DNA of 64,000 nucleotides from Roseibium hamelinense (GTDB lineage Bacteria > Pseudomonadota > Alphaproteobacteria > Rhizobiales > Stappiaceae), in contig NZ_VLLF01000004.1 of the NCBI RefSeq assembly GCF_007830545.1, forward strand, positions 1 through 64,000, given 5' to 3'. Below are positions 42,975 to 54,755 of this stretch, piece after piece. The notes beneath the pieces were generated by a model, which saw only the letters and a list, made by a program, of their open reading frames with translations, ran no database searches and was not told where the DNA came from. How positions within the stretch are numbered: position 1 is the first letter of the stretch; each line of letters starts with the position of its first letter. The position numbers and the translations under genes were made by a program.

Positions 42975-43887
42975 GAAGCCGAAAGATACAGTGTTGGTCG
43001 TTGATGATACGCCCGAAACACTCGGCTTTTTAACAGAAGCGCTCGAGCGTGCCGGCATCACCGTGCTTGTTGCAACAAGCGGTGAAACCGCCTTGTCCAT
43101 AGTCGAGAAAATAACGCCCGACATCATCTTGATGGATGCTGTAATGCCTGGCCTCGACGGGTTTGAAACGTGCCGGAAGATTAAGTCGAGAGCATCATTT
43201 GAACATGTGCCAATCATTTTCATGACCGGGTTGAGTGAAACGGAACATATTGTCCATGCCTTGGAATCAGGAGGTGTGGATTTTCTTTCCAAGCCGATAA
43301 ATGTCGAGGAGTTGCAAGCCCGGATCCGGGTTCATCTGACAAACGCGCGGACTGTCCGCAAGACCAGGGTGGCGCTGGATGCTGCGGGTCGGCACATTGT
43401 TGCTGTTTCCAGTGCTGGAGATTTGCTTTGGACGACTCCGCAAATAAGAAACGAACTGGGAAACGCGGATGACGGCGAGCTCTTTTTATTCAACGTAACC
43501 CTAGCGTTGTCACGTCGCGTTCAAGCGATGACGCGCCACCGGAATTTAAGTCGAGGTGAGGTGGTCCACACTGCATCGCTATCCGGCCGGAGTGTTCATT
43601 TTTACTACATTGGCGCTGTAGAAACGGACGAACACCTATTCCGAATGACGACCGATATGCGACCGGACGCCACGGATCGTCTCCAAGAACGATTTTTGCT
43701 CACAGCCCGCGAAGCAGAAGTGCTCTTGTGGATTGCAAATGGAAAGGCAAACAAAGATATCGGAGAAATCCTCTGCCTTAGTCCGCGTACGGTGAATAAG
43801 CACCTTGAACAGATTTTTGTGAAACTTGGTGTGGAAAATCGAGCATCTGCAGCAGTACGGGCCGCTTTGTTCTTAAGCGAGATCTGA
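42967..43887 (+). CDS. Response regulator with receiver and LuxR-type DNA-binding domain
   Basis: The 306-residue protein has a receiver (residues 7-122; phospho-acceptor D57 in LMDAVMPG, Lys in LSKPI), a middle region of unclear fold (about 130-230) and a C-terminal LuxR HTH (about 238-302; LTAREAEVLLWIANGKANKD, LSPRTVNKHLEQIFVKLGVENR). Its start overlaps the hybrid kinase stop, so they form a pair. It likely activates urt expression and perhaps other urea or nitrogen genes. The middle region distinguishes it from the short NarL type. Confidence 0.9.
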   Translation: MTEKPKDTVLVVDDTPETLGFLTEALERAGITVLVATSGETALSIVEKITPDIILMDAVMPGLDGFETCRKIKSRASFEHVPIIFMTGLSETEHIVHALESGGVDFLSKPINVEELQARIRVHLTNARTVRKTRVALDAAGRHIVAVSSAGDLLWTTPQIRNELGNADDGELFLFNVTLALSRRVQAMTRHRNLSRGEVVHTASLSGRSVHFYYIGAVETDEHLFRMTTDMRPDATDRLQERFLLTAREAEVLLWIANGKANKDIGEILCLSPRTVNKHLEQIFVKLGVENRASAAVRAALFLSEI

Positions 43888-43950
43888 ACTCTCAGCAAAA
43901 ACGGCGCACGGTGGATGCCGGGCGCCGCTGGGGTCTATGATTGCACGCTA

Positions 43951-46240
<2,290 letters not shown>

Positions 46241-47170
46241 ATGATTGGTCTGACTCTTAAACACCTAAGATATTTTGACTCACTGGCCCGCCATGGGCAT
46301 TTCGGGCGGGCGGCGCAGGCTTGCTCGATCTCCCAGCCGGCCTTGTCGCTGCAGATAAAAGAGCTGGAGGGCATGCTTGGTGCACCACTCGTGGAGCGAA
46401 CGGCGCGCCAGATCCGTCTCACTCAATTCGGGACAGAAGTCGTGGAGCGTGCGCGCGCCATTCTAAGGTCCGTAGATGAACTGACGGACTTGGCGCGGGC
46501 CTCGCAGGACCGGCTGGTCGGGCGTTTGCGGATCGGAGTGATTCCTACAGTCGCGCCATATTTCTTGCCCGACGTGATTGGACGGCTGTCGCTCCATCAC
46601 CCTGAGCTTGAGATCAGTGTGCGTGAAACCGTCACAACCCGTCTGATTGAAGACCTAAATGATGGCAGGCTTGATACAGCGATTGTTGCTCTGCCGGTTT
46701 CAGAGCCGGCCCTGGCGGAGGAAAAGCTCTTTGACGAGCACTTCGTTCTTGTTCGGCCAGGCGCGGATGCCGGCCAGCCTGTGCCAAGCCCGGAAGTACT
46801 AACCGAAATGCGGTTGTTGTTGCTCGAGGAAGGCCACTGCTTCCGTGATCAGGCCCTGTCTTTTTGCAATCTTCAGTCGGCTCCGCCGCGCGAGGTGTTG
46901 GACGCCAGTTCGCTTTCGACATTGGTTCAAATGGTTAGCGCAGGAATTGGAGTGACGCTTATCCCTGAAATGGCCGTGCCTGTCGAAACACGTTCGGCTT
47001 CGGTCTCAATTGCCCGGTTCAGCGATCCGCAGCCATCCAGAACAATTGGAATGGTCTGGCGCAAGACGAGCCCGCTGTCTGCACAGCTCATCGAACTGGC
47101 CGGCGAGCTACGTTCTGGGCCGGGCACAAAACAAAGGAACGGGATCGGTCGCTCGGTAAAGCAATCGTGA
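46241..47170 (+). CDS. oxyR: Peroxide-sensing LysR regulator OxyR
   Basis: The 309-residue LysR protein has the HTH at residues 4-62 (LKHLRYFDSLARHGHFGRAA) and, in the regulatory domain, Cys200 in EEGHCFRDQ and Cys209 nine residues later. That is the spacing and context of the E. coli OxyR C199/C208 disulfide pair. It is oxidised by hydrogen peroxide and then activates katG, encoded divergently 115 bases away. The GHCxRDQ motif makes this assignment firm. Confidence 0.93.
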   Translation: MIGLTLKHLRYFDSLARHGHFGRAAQACSISQPALSLQIKELEGMLGAPLVERTARQIRLTQFGTEVVERARAILRSVDELTDLARASQDRLVGRLRIGVIPTVAPYFLPDVIGRLSLHHPELEISVRETVTTRLIEDLNDGRLDTAIVALPVSEPALAEEKLFDEHFVLVRPGADAGQPVPSPEVLTEMRLLLLEEGHCFRDQALSFCNLQSAPPREVLDASSLSTLVQMVSAGIGVTLIPEMAVPVETRSASVSIARFSDPQPSRTIGMVWRKTSPLSAQLIELAGELRSGPGTKQRNGIGRSVKQS

Positions 47171-47221
47171 CTGTGTTCAGATTGCAATAGTCGCCCGCCG
47201 GCTGTGCTGTTTGGCAGTTTT

Positions 47222-47248
47222 GGCATTACGGCTAGTGCGTAATTGCCT
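47222..47248 (+). terminator. Possible oxyR terminator
   Basis: GGCATTACG at 47222-47230 and CGTAATTGCC at 47239-47248 form a stem with one bulged base around a GCTAGTG loop, 52 bases after the oxyR stop. Only a short TT follows. The rest of the 266-base gap before the capsule operon shows no gene. Confidence 0.4.
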
Positions 47249-47436
47249 TAAACTGAAGATGTAGATAAAAGCACGGCTGCGTGTGACGCTGCATGATGCA
47301 AAGCTTTCTTGCCATGATCGGGCGCTGAGGAACCGGTGCCCAACATGTGCTCTGACACTTGCGGTGCCACATTTGAATGGTTAAACGAGAGCCATGCTGG
47401 CTAGATTAGCCGCTAAACAGATTTATAGGCCTTCGT

Positions 47437-48690
47437 ATGGCAGTTACTGAAGAGCGTGACCCTTCAATGGTAAAATTAGAAGATCCCTCTCAGTTTAACA
47501 AACTGAAGCCGGTTGAGGGCAAGAAGCCTGCGAAACTACAGAAACTTGCATTTCCGCCATCCCAGTGGTCGGACATGGATGTGGATGATTGGAAAGCCAA
47601 ATTTCGAATTGGCGGGTTTGGGTCTCTTTTCATCATTGTTTTTTTGCCAACCATCTTTGCAGCTCTGTATTTTTTCTTCATTGCTTCGGATCAGTATATC
47701 TCGGAAGCAAAGTTCCTGGTCCGGTCTTCCGATAAGCAACAGGTTGGCGGACTTGGAGCGCTGTTGCAGACCACGGGTTTGGGAACAGCGCCGGAAGAAA
47801 CATTTTCTGTGATCGACTTTATGGGATCCCGAGATGGCTTGAAGGCGGTGGATGAGGCGCTTGATTACCGGTCGATGATGGGAGCTGATGGCATTGACTT
47901 CCTTGGGCGCTTTCCAAACCCCCTGAATGGCGACACTTTCGAAGGGATGTACGACCATTATCAGCGTCACGTAACCGCATTGCATAGCGCTTCAAGCGGG
48001 ATTTCGGAGTTGGAAGTAAAGGGGTTTACTCCTTCAGACGCACAAAAAATCGCCTCAACACTTCTCGATGAGGGCGAAAAACTGGTCAACCGCATGAACC
48101 AGCGTGCCCGGGACGACTCACTAGAACTCGCCCGCCAGGAAGTGGCACTCGCTGAACAACGGGTGCTTGAAAACCAGCTTGAAATGAAAGCGTTTCGTGT
48201 TCGCGAAGGTATTGTTGACCCGCTAGCCGAATCCGAACAGGCGCTCGAGCTTATAACCGAGCTCAAAGGCGAACGTGCGAAAATTGAAACCGAGTTGAGC
48301 CTCACCAGCCAAGTTGCACCCGATAGCGTTAAAAACCGGATGCTTCAGGAGCAATTGTCTGCGATAAACAAACAGCTCGGATCAGAACAGCAAAAACTGA
48401 TTAGCGAGAGTGGTTCACTCGTCGGAACCTACGCCGACTATGAAAAAATGGCTCTCGAAGCCGAGTTTGCATCGAAGGCACTTTTAACAGCTCAGGCAAA
48501 CCTCGCCTCGGCCCGTGTTGAAGCCGGTAGAAAGCAGCTCTATCTCGAGCGGATCGTCGAGCCGAATGAACCCGATTATTCGAGGTACCCGAAGCGTTTC
48601 TTGTCAGTTCTCACCGTGCTGATGACGTGTTTCTTGATATATGCGATGATCTGGCTGCTTTACGTCAATGCCCGAGAGCATAAGCAATGA
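47437..48690 (+). CDS. Capsule polysaccharide export inner-membrane protein, KpsE/CtrB type
   Basis: The 417-residue protein has a cytoplasmic N terminus, a membrane segment at about residues 60-83, a long periplasmic region with coiled-coil (about 215-300, rich in Glu/Leu/Gln) and a second membrane segment near the C terminus (about 388-411). The ending ERIVEPNEPDYSRYPKRF before that segment is typical of the polysaccharide co-polymerase family that spans the periplasm in ABC-type capsule export. It overlaps the KpsM-like gene by 4 bases. Confidence 0.88.
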   Translation: MAVTEERDPSMVKLEDPSQFNKLKPVEGKKPAKLQKLAFPPSQWSDMDVDDWKAKFRIGGFGSLFIIVFLPTIFAALYFFFIASDQYISEAKFLVRSSDKQQVGGLGALLQTTGLGTAPEETFSVIDFMGSRDGLKAVDEALDYRSMMGADGIDFLGRFPNPLNGDTFEGMYDHYQRHVTALHSASSGISELEVKGFTPSDAQKIASTLLDEGEKLVNRMNQRARDDSLELARQEVALAEQRVLENQLEMKAFRVREGIVDPLAESEQALELITELKGERAKIETELSLTSQVAPDSVKNRMLQEQLSAINKQLGSEQQKLISESGSLVGTYADYEKMALEAEFASKALLTAQANLASARVEAGRKQLYLERIVEPNEPDYSRYPKRFLSVLTVLMTCFLIYAMIWLLYVNAREHKQ

Positions 48691-49514
48691 CATTGAGCGT
48701 CTCCGACAATCTGGACAGCCGTATGAGCCGCAAAGAACGGTTTGTGGCTGGTTGCAAAGAGCAGAGCAGAGTCGTCGGTGCGCTGGTTATGCGCGAAATC
48801 CACACCCGGTTCGGCAGGGACAACATCGGGTTCGCTTGGATTATCATGGAACCGATAATGTTCTGCCTTGGCGTTATTGCAATGTGGTCGGTTCTCAAGT
48901 CAGAATCTCACATCGAGACCCCTATCGTACCGTTTCTATTATCCGGCTATATGCCTCTTTTGCTATATCGCCACTGTGTGATGCGTGCATTGAGATGTAT
49001 GCAAGCCAATCTGGAGCTGATGTACCATCGACAGGTCACCATTTTTGCGATGTACATGGCGCGAATGGCGGTGGAAATTGTCGGAACCCTTGCGGCGTTT
49101 TTCATCACTGGGTTCATTTTCTTCATGTGGGGTTTCGTGGAAAAGCCCTACGACATGGGCCCAATTATTATTGGATGGCTACTATATGCTTGGTACTCGG
49201 TTGCGGTCGCTATCCTTATAGGAGCACTCAGCGAGCGCTCTGAAGTCGTTGAGAAAATATGGCATCCGATCTCTTACATCATGATCCCTCTTTCCGGCGC
49301 GTTCTACATGGTGGACTGGCTTCCTAAATCCGTGCATCACCTTATAGTCTTGTTTCCTCAAGTTAGCGCGGTCGAATACCTTCGGGGCGGCTATTTCGGG
49401 CCAAGCGTGCCGGTCTACCATAATCTTCCAGTGGCGATATATGTAACAGCGGTTCTAACCGTCCTAGGATTGTATTTCCTCAAAGATGCGCGTTCTTACG
49501 TCGAAGTCACATGA
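48687..49514 (+). CDS. Capsule ABC exporter permease, KpsM type
   Basis: The 275-residue ABC-2 permease has about six hydrophobic segments and the early motif VMREIHTRFGRDNIGFAW, characteristic of polysaccharide ABC exporters. It overlaps the upstream gene (ATGA) and the downstream ATPase gene (ATGA). It moves lipid-linked or free capsular glycan across the inner membrane using the KpsT-like ATPase. Confidence 0.9.
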   Translation: MTLSVSDNLDSRMSRKERFVAGCKEQSRVVGALVMREIHTRFGRDNIGFAWIIMEPIMFCLGVIAMWSVLKSESHIETPIVPFLLSGYMPLLLYRHCVMRALRCMQANLELMYHRQVTIFAMYMARMAVEIVGTLAAFFITGFIFFMWGFVEKPYDMGPIIIGWLLYAWYSVAVAILIGALSERSEVVEKIWHPISYIMIPLSGAFYMVDWLPKSVHHLIVLFPQVSAVEYLRGGYFGPSVPVYHNLPVAIYVTAVLTVLGLYFLKDARSYVEVT

Positions 49515-50158
49515 TCAAAGTGATTGATTTGGTGAAGGAATACCACGTGGGCCATTCGCGCAAACGTGTGTTGAACGGCGTGAATTTCGAAGTGGCAAGA
49601 GGTGAGCGGTTTGCGGTCCTCGGGCGCAACGGGGCAGGCAAATCCACGCTGGTTCGCCTCCTCGGCGGCTTGGAGCATCCCACCTCCGGAGAGATAAGCC
49701 GCGGCATGTCATTGTCCTGGCCGCTTGGTCTAAACGGCGGGTTCCAGGGCAGCCTCACGGGCATAGACAACATGAAGTTCGTTGCTCGAATTTACGACAA
49801 GCCTTACCGTGATGTATTTGATTTTGTAGAGTATTTTTCAGAACTCGGATCCTATCTGGCCGAACCTGTTAAAACCTACTCTTCGGGTATGCGCGCACGT
49901 CTGGCGTTTGGTTTGTCACTTGCGATTGATTTTGACTGTTACCTCATCGACGAAGTGATTTTCGTTGGAGATCAGAGGTTCCACAGGAAGTGCCGCGAAG
50001 AGATTTTTGAAAAACGCGCCGATCGTTCTTTGTTACTCGTTTCGCACGATGCCAACATCTTGAACGAATACTGCAACGGTGCGCTAATCCTGCATAATGG
50101 TCGTTCCAAAGTGTTCGAAGATGTCCCGTTGGCACTCGATATCTACAACTCACTTTGA
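49511..50158 (+). CDS. Capsule ABC exporter ATPase, KpsT type
   Basis: The 215-residue ATPase has Walker A GRNGAGKST, signature YSSGMRARL, Walker B DCYLIDEV and the switch His in LLVSHDANI, as in KpsT. It lacks the C-terminal carbohydrate-binding extension of O-antigen Wzt proteins, supporting the capsule type. KpsD and lipid-transfer (KpsC/S) partners are not in the window. A 112-base gap follows. Confidence 0.9.
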   Translation: MIKVIDLVKEYHVGHSRKRVLNGVNFEVARGERFAVLGRNGAGKSTLVRLLGGLEHPTSGEISRGMSLSWPLGLNGGFQGSLTGIDNMKFVARIYDKPYRDVFDFVEYFSELGSYLAEPVKTYSSGMRARLAFGLSLAIDFDCYLIDEVIFVGDQRFHRKCREEIFEKRADRSLLLVSHDANILNEYCNGALILHNGRSKVFEDVPLALDIYNSL

Positions 50159-50270
50159 GCGCATGCGTGCTTTCAAATTTTGGTTCGCGATTGGCTTTTC
50201 GGGACGCCGGTCAAACGACCATCTCAGTCTGCTGGACTTTTATGTGTGCCTCATTCTGTAGGGCGTTTTT

Positions 50271-51521
50271 ATGTCGGCTGTCAGCTCCTCAATCCCAACG
50301 TTCTATTTGGATATCAGCAGGCTGGAGCGGCGGCTCGGCCGCTCATCGCCTACCGGTGTCGACCGCGTTATTTTTGCCTACGCGCGCTGGTTCTTGGAAA
50401 CCTGTCCAGATCGTGTTGTGTTTGTGAGGCGGTTGGGAGGCAGGCTGATCGAGTATCAGCGGCACCGTGCTGAGCAGATCCTGAAAATGACCGGTGGGAA
50501 CTGGGACACTGGCACAAATCAAACGCAATCTACAAGTAGGCACCTGACTGGCCTCGTTGAACTTGTAGCTAGCTGTATTCCTCGAAAAAACGGTTCGCCC
50601 AGTGCCACTCGGGTATTCCTGTCGCTCGATCACAATGGCCTGGAACGCGCAGGAGCGGTTCGTCAGTTGTATCGAACCGGAGATTGGAAAATTGTTATAT
50701 TTATTCATGATCTTATACCACTGACACACCCCGAATACGTGGTGCCCGCAACAGCGCCAGCGCATCGGCAGCGGCTCAAGACAATTTCAGAATGTGCAGA
50801 CTTGGTTATTTGTAATTCGCGGTATACGGACCGCATGCTTCACGAATATCTTGGGGCAGAGGACCTGCGCATTCCACCATCATTGGTTGCTCATCTCGGA
50901 GTAGAATGCCACTGGCGAGACGATGCCGCATCCACCAAGTCCGAGAAACCCTATTTTGTAGTTCTTGGAACGATAGAGGGGCGCAAAAACCATCTGATGA
51001 TTTTGAACGTCTGGCGCAATCTCACCAACCAACTCGGCGATAAAGCGCCTCATCTTCATGTGGTTGGACGGCGCGGTTGGGAGGCGGAAAGCGTTTTCGA
51101 CATGCTCGACCGAAGTGAAGCGCTGCGCGGCAAGGTCCACGAGCATTCAAGTTTGTCAGACGCAAAGCTCTCTTCGCTGATTGCTGGAGCGCGTGCGCTT
51201 TTGTTCCCATCCTTTGTTGAAGGATATGGGTTGCCGCTGGTCGAGGCACTCCAATCCGGAATTCCCGCGATCGTTTCTGACATTGACGTCTTTCGCGAGA
51301 TTGCGGGCGACACTCCCGAATATGTCGATTGCCTCGACGGACCTGGTTGGGCTGACCGCATCGCCGAGTATTCTTTGCCGGCTTCTCATGATCGTGCCAG
51401 GCAATTGAAACGGCTCTCATCCTTCAAAGCTGCTTCGTGGAGCAATCATTTCAGTGCTGTAAAAGCTGGATTCTCCGCCCACCTTTTCGTCACATTTGAC
51501 AATCAGGAAGCGCTCAAATAA
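50271..51521 (+). CDS. Glycosyltransferase, GT4/group 1 (GT-B fold)
   Basis: The 416-residue protein has a GT-B layout with a Rossmann-like N-terminal half (YLDISRLERRLGRSSPTGVDRV, IFIHDLIPLTHPEY) and the C-terminal nucleotide-sugar domain (VVLGTIEGRKNH; SFVEGYGLPLVEAL as the EX7E motif). It is likely retaining. TAGGGCG precedes the ATG. It follows capsule export genes, so it probably builds the exported polysaccharide; the sugar is not predictable. The middle segment resembles that of the TPR-linked glycosyltransferase encoded convergently at 51869. Confidence 0.87.
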   Translation: MSAVSSSIPTFYLDISRLERRLGRSSPTGVDRVIFAYARWFLETCPDRVVFVRRLGGRLIEYQRHRAEQILKMTGGNWDTGTNQTQSTSRHLTGLVELVASCIPRKNGSPSATRVFLSLDHNGLERAGAVRQLYRTGDWKIVIFIHDLIPLTHPEYVVPATAPAHRQRLKTISECADLVICNSRYTDRMLHEYLGAEDLRIPPSLVAHLGVECHWRDDAASTKSEKPYFVVLGTIEGRKNHLMILNVWRNLTNQLGDKAPHLHVVGRRGWEAESVFDMLDRSEALRGKVHEHSSLSDAKLSSLIAGARALLFPSFVEGYGLPLVEALQSGIPAIVSDIDVFREIAGDTPEYVDCLDGPGWADRIAEYSLPASHDRARQLKRLSSFKAASWSNHFSAVKAGFSAHLFVTFDNQEALK

Positions 51522-51568
51522 TCCGCAGCCAGACACATCAACTTCCGATCTGTAGAAAGGGAAACAAA

Positions 51569-51796
51569 ATGTCGAGCCCGATGCCTCCTGAAAAAACCGA
51601 ACAGCCGCTTGATATTACCATAGATGGCAAGACCTACAAGATTGCCGACCTGTCCGCTGAAGCGCAGAACCAGATCCGCAACATCCAGGAAGTTGACCGC
51701 AAAACCGTCGCAGCTCAAAACGAGATCAAGGCGCTTCAGACGTGGCGGACGGTTCACAGTCACTCTTTGAATGAAGAACTGAAAAAGATGGAGTGA
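51569..51796 (+). CDS. Small conserved protein of 75 residues (DUF6447-like)
   Basis: It has an AAGGGAAAC ribosome site 6 bases upstream. The first half is ITIDGKTYKIADLSAEAQNQ and the second half a helical coiled-coil stretch (about 33-72). The ITIDGKxYxxxDLSxEA pattern resembles a short family of unknown function (DUF6447, from memory) sometimes found beside polysaccharide genes. No signal peptide. It could be an adaptor or length-control subunit for the neighbouring glycosyltransferases; that is a guess from position. Confidence 0.7.
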   Translation: MSSPMPPEKTEQPLDITIDGKTYKIADLSAEAQNQIRNIQEVDRKTVAAQNEIKALQTWRTVHSHSLNEELKKME

Positions 51797-51868
51797 CCCG
51801 GACTTGGTCGAAGCGAGTGGCAAGCAATGCCTGCTGCTCGCACGTCCGTTGCCGGCCGGTCTGAGCAA

Positions 51869-54091
51869 CTAGGATTTTTTCAGCGCGCCGGCATCCGCTT
51901 TGATCCTGTTAAAGTGCGAGAAAGAAGCCTCTCGAACTGGGCTTCCCGTGCTCAATGAGCTCACCCCAATGCCGACAGGGCGCAATCTGCTGTCTCTAGG
52001 GACTTCACCGGTTAAACGCATTTCAAAGCTTGCAACGCCGGTCTCGGGATCGAGTGGGACTGTAAGATAGACCGAGCTCTGGCCACTGGTCAGCCTGAAC
52101 CGTCCCAAAAACACGCTGCCGTTGTGAAATTCGATCTCGAACGATGCTGAGGCGTCTTTCGTGCGGACGATATCCAATTGAAACGGGATATACCGGGCGG
52201 ATTCAGCGGGCTCTTCGTCGGCGCCGGCCTCCCGACAGCGCACGTTGAAACGTGCCGAGCGTCCGACGAGCCATTTTATCTGATGGTCATCCCAGTACCA
52301 TGTCTCGTCGAAAGCGAAATCGGCTGCGGCGAGCGCTTGAATGGCGTCCAGGTCCGTAATCGCCAGAGAGTTTTCAAAGCCGTAGCCTAAGCCGGCCGGC
52401 AGGACGGCCGCTGCTCCCGGGCCCGGCAGCGGTCCAGTTTCGTTCAGTCGCGCGATGTGCGCCGTCATGTTGTTCAGCAAGTCTTGCGCGACATCCCGCC
52501 ACAAAACGGCTTTGAATTCCTTGGCGATGCGATCGCGCCGTTCGGCGAGTGCGCCTTCTTCGAAAATCAGTGTTTCAAACAGGTCGGTACCGGCAGCAAT
52601 GTTGTCGGGGTCGATATAGTCGACAAAGTCCCCGGCAACTTCCGGCATGGATGTGCTGTTGGAGGCAACGCACGGTGTCCCGAAGGCAAGGCTCTCGCCG
52701 ATGGGCAGGCCCCATCCTTCCGCATGGCTGGGAAAGACCGTGAACCGGGCGTGGCTGTAAAGAAGAGCGAGATCGGAATCGCTAATGCCATTCATGATCC
52801 GCAATTTGCCCGATAAAAAACCGGTATCCTCGAATGCTTCCAGCGTGTCGTCGATCCGCCATCCCGGCCGGCCGACAAACACGAGGTCGGGCAGATCTTC
52901 CGCCGGATGTTTTTTCATCAGCCGTTGCCAGGCGCGGAACAGATACATGTGGTTCTTGCGCGCCTCCAGCGTCGAGACGAACAAGACATACGGTGTGTCC
53001 AGCAGGGCATTCACGGCGTCGCTGGCGTGTTTCCGGTCCGGCGCTGCCGGCATTTCATGCGCCAGCCGGGCGGTGGAAACGGGCGCAAGCTGCGGGACCC
53101 GGTCTTGGAACACCCGCACAAGCTCTTCACCGGAATAATCCGAGATGGTGAAAATGAAGTCGGCCAGCGTCAGAAAATGGAACAGGCATCTGGTGAAATT
53201 CGCCACAAGCGCGGGTGCGCAGAACTCGGGGTGCGTGATCGGTATGATGTCATAGATATAGACACCGATATGGACGCCGCGCTGCTTGAGCCCGGCATAA
53301 ATGCCATGGGCGTCGGGCAGCATCCAGAACGCACCGGCAACGAACACCGTATCACCGGCAACGGGGCGGTAGGGTTCGGCGCTTGTCTCTGCAGTCTGCA
53401 GCAGCGCTTTCAATCGGCCATGGTCGGCGCCGTGTCCGCGCAACACATCGCAAAGCTCCAGGATGAGGCTGGTGTCGACGAGGTAATAGGCCCGGCTGCC
53501 CTCGTCGAGATAGGACACTTTCAGGCCCGCATGGCCCGTCCGGAGCAGGTTTTCGGTCATGGCCAGCTGCACCCGCTGAATCCCGGAAACGGTCGCATGG
53601 TCCTTCAGGAACTTGAAGACGTCCGACAGGTCGATCAGCAGGGACGCGGCGGCATCCGGCATGCGTGCGCTGCCGGTGGGGGCGGGAAACACGCCGAGTG
53701 CGCCGAGCTCCCGGAACGCATCGCGCGAATCGGGCGCAAGCTCCAGCGCGCGCCGGTAAAACGTCTCGGCGGCATCGTAGTCGCGCATTTTTTTCATCAG
53801 ATGCCCGGCCATCAGGGCCGTATCGGCATTGTCGGGTTCCAGCGCGAAGGCTTTTTCATAGGCCTCGCGCGCGGCGTCATAAAGCGCGCTTTCCTTCAGC
53901 ATGTTGCCAAGCTGCACCCAGATGCCTGCGGCATCCGGCCGGGCCTCCACATAGTCGGAATACCCCCGGGCGGCCAGCGCCCAGTCTCCCAGATCGCGCG
54001 CAGCGTCTGCCTCGCGCAGGATCGATTGCAGCCGCCTTTGTTCCGGGCTGAGCTTCTTTTTAAAGCGGAACGGACCGAACGAGCGCAACAT
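51869..54091 (-). CDS. TPR-linked glycosyltransferase (GT4 type) with C-terminal accessory region
   Basis: The 740-residue protein has three TPR-like units (about residues 22-135; YDAAREAYEKAFALEPDNAD, YDAAETFYRRALELAPDSRD), a GT-B glycosyltransferase (about 155-570; VYIYDIIPITHPEF, STLEARKNHMYL, SHAEGWGLPIGESLAFG) and a C-terminal region (about 590-725) predicted beta-rich. The middle part is similar to the glycosyltransferase encoded at 50271. AAGGAAGC precedes the ATG and overlaps a 12-bp palindrome CCTTGATCAAGG at 54098-54109. TPR parts may dock partners, and it may glycosylate the surface protein encoded next door. Convergent with the small gene. Confidence 0.85.
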   Translation of the reverse strand: MLRSFGPFRFKKKLSPEQRRLQSILREADAARDLGDWALAARGYSDYVEARPDAAGIWVQLGNMLKESALYDAAREAYEKAFALEPDNADTALMAGHLMKKMRDYDAAETFYRRALELAPDSRDAFRELGALGVFPAPTGSARMPDAAASLLIDLSDVFKFLKDHATVSGIQRVQLAMTENLLRTGHAGLKVSYLDEGSRAYYLVDTSLILELCDVLRGHGADHGRLKALLQTAETSAEPYRPVAGDTVFVAGAFWMLPDAHGIYAGLKQRGVHIGVYIYDIIPITHPEFCAPALVANFTRCLFHFLTLADFIFTISDYSGEELVRVFQDRVPQLAPVSTARLAHEMPAAPDRKHASDAVNALLDTPYVLFVSTLEARKNHMYLFRAWQRLMKKHPAEDLPDLVFVGRPGWRIDDTLEAFEDTGFLSGKLRIMNGISDSDLALLYSHARFTVFPSHAEGWGLPIGESLAFGTPCVASNSTSMPEVAGDFVDYIDPDNIAAGTDLFETLIFEEGALAERRDRIAKEFKAVLWRDVAQDLLNNMTAHIARLNETGPLPGPGAAAVLPAGLGYGFENSLAITDLDAIQALAAADFAFDETWYWDDHQIKWLVGRSARFNVRCREAGADEEPAESARYIPFQLDIVRTKDASASFEIEFHNGSVFLGRFRLTSGQSSVYLTVPLDPETGVASFEMRLTGEVPRDSRLRPVGIGVSSLSTGSPVREASFSHFNRIKADAGALKKS

Positions 54092-54755
54092 CAGCTTCCT
54101 TGATCAAGGTGGTCACAAGAAACCGCGCGGGGCGGCTGCCGGCCTTGTGGGATAGGCGGGGCTGTCAGGTCCATACGACCGGCACGGACAGAACGCAATT
54201 GCCAAGTTTGCCGTGACCCGGTCCGCCAGCCCCCACAGGAGCCCCCACAGGCGCCTCCGCCGGCAAAACCTGTGGCGCATCTGCAACATCAGCCGCGCAA
54301 AGACCGCGGGCGGGCCCGCACTGGCCTGCGGGCTCAAAACCGTGCAACCTGCTCAAATTATTGACACAAGTACGGATGTTTCCCCCGGGCCGCCTGACAG
54401 ATTTTACCGTTTCGCAGCTGCGAAATCACCGCAAGCCGGCGGACTTTTCACACAAACCGAAGCTGATCAAGTCATTGAAGAGACTTATGAATATCCGCAA
54501 TCACCGCGTGCTGCGCAGTGCGGGTCAATCGGCCTCTTGAAACTGTGTGTAATTTACTATACACCTTCGCCGCATCGGATGAATCGACGCTTGGTCGATG
54601 CTGGGGTCACCGAAACCGTTGACGGACCACAAGGTTCCGCCAGCACGTAGGGGTTGAAACTCTTGTATCGGGCAAATAAGAACTCCGACCAGCGGGGGCT
54701 CGTAAGGTCTACGGCGCTCGTTTGCAATATGCACATTTCGAAGGACTTATGAGAT
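54092..54755. other. Intergenic region before the RTX surface-protein gene
   Basis: No gene is seen. The left part is GC-rich with a 12-base tandem repeat AGCCCCCACAGG at 54228-54251. The right part is more AT-rich: TTGAAA at 54537-54542 and TATACA at 54558-54563 could be a weakly spaced (15-base) promoter, leaving a leader of about 190 bases before the RTX gene. The glycosyltransferase promoter (minus strand) must lie at the left. Confidence 0.45.

Noticed and set aside
54213-54650. A 145-codon plus-strand frame in the gap before the RTX gene
   Set aside because: No ribosome site, no conserved pattern, and it includes the tandem AGCCCCCACAGG repeat. Treated as noncoding.
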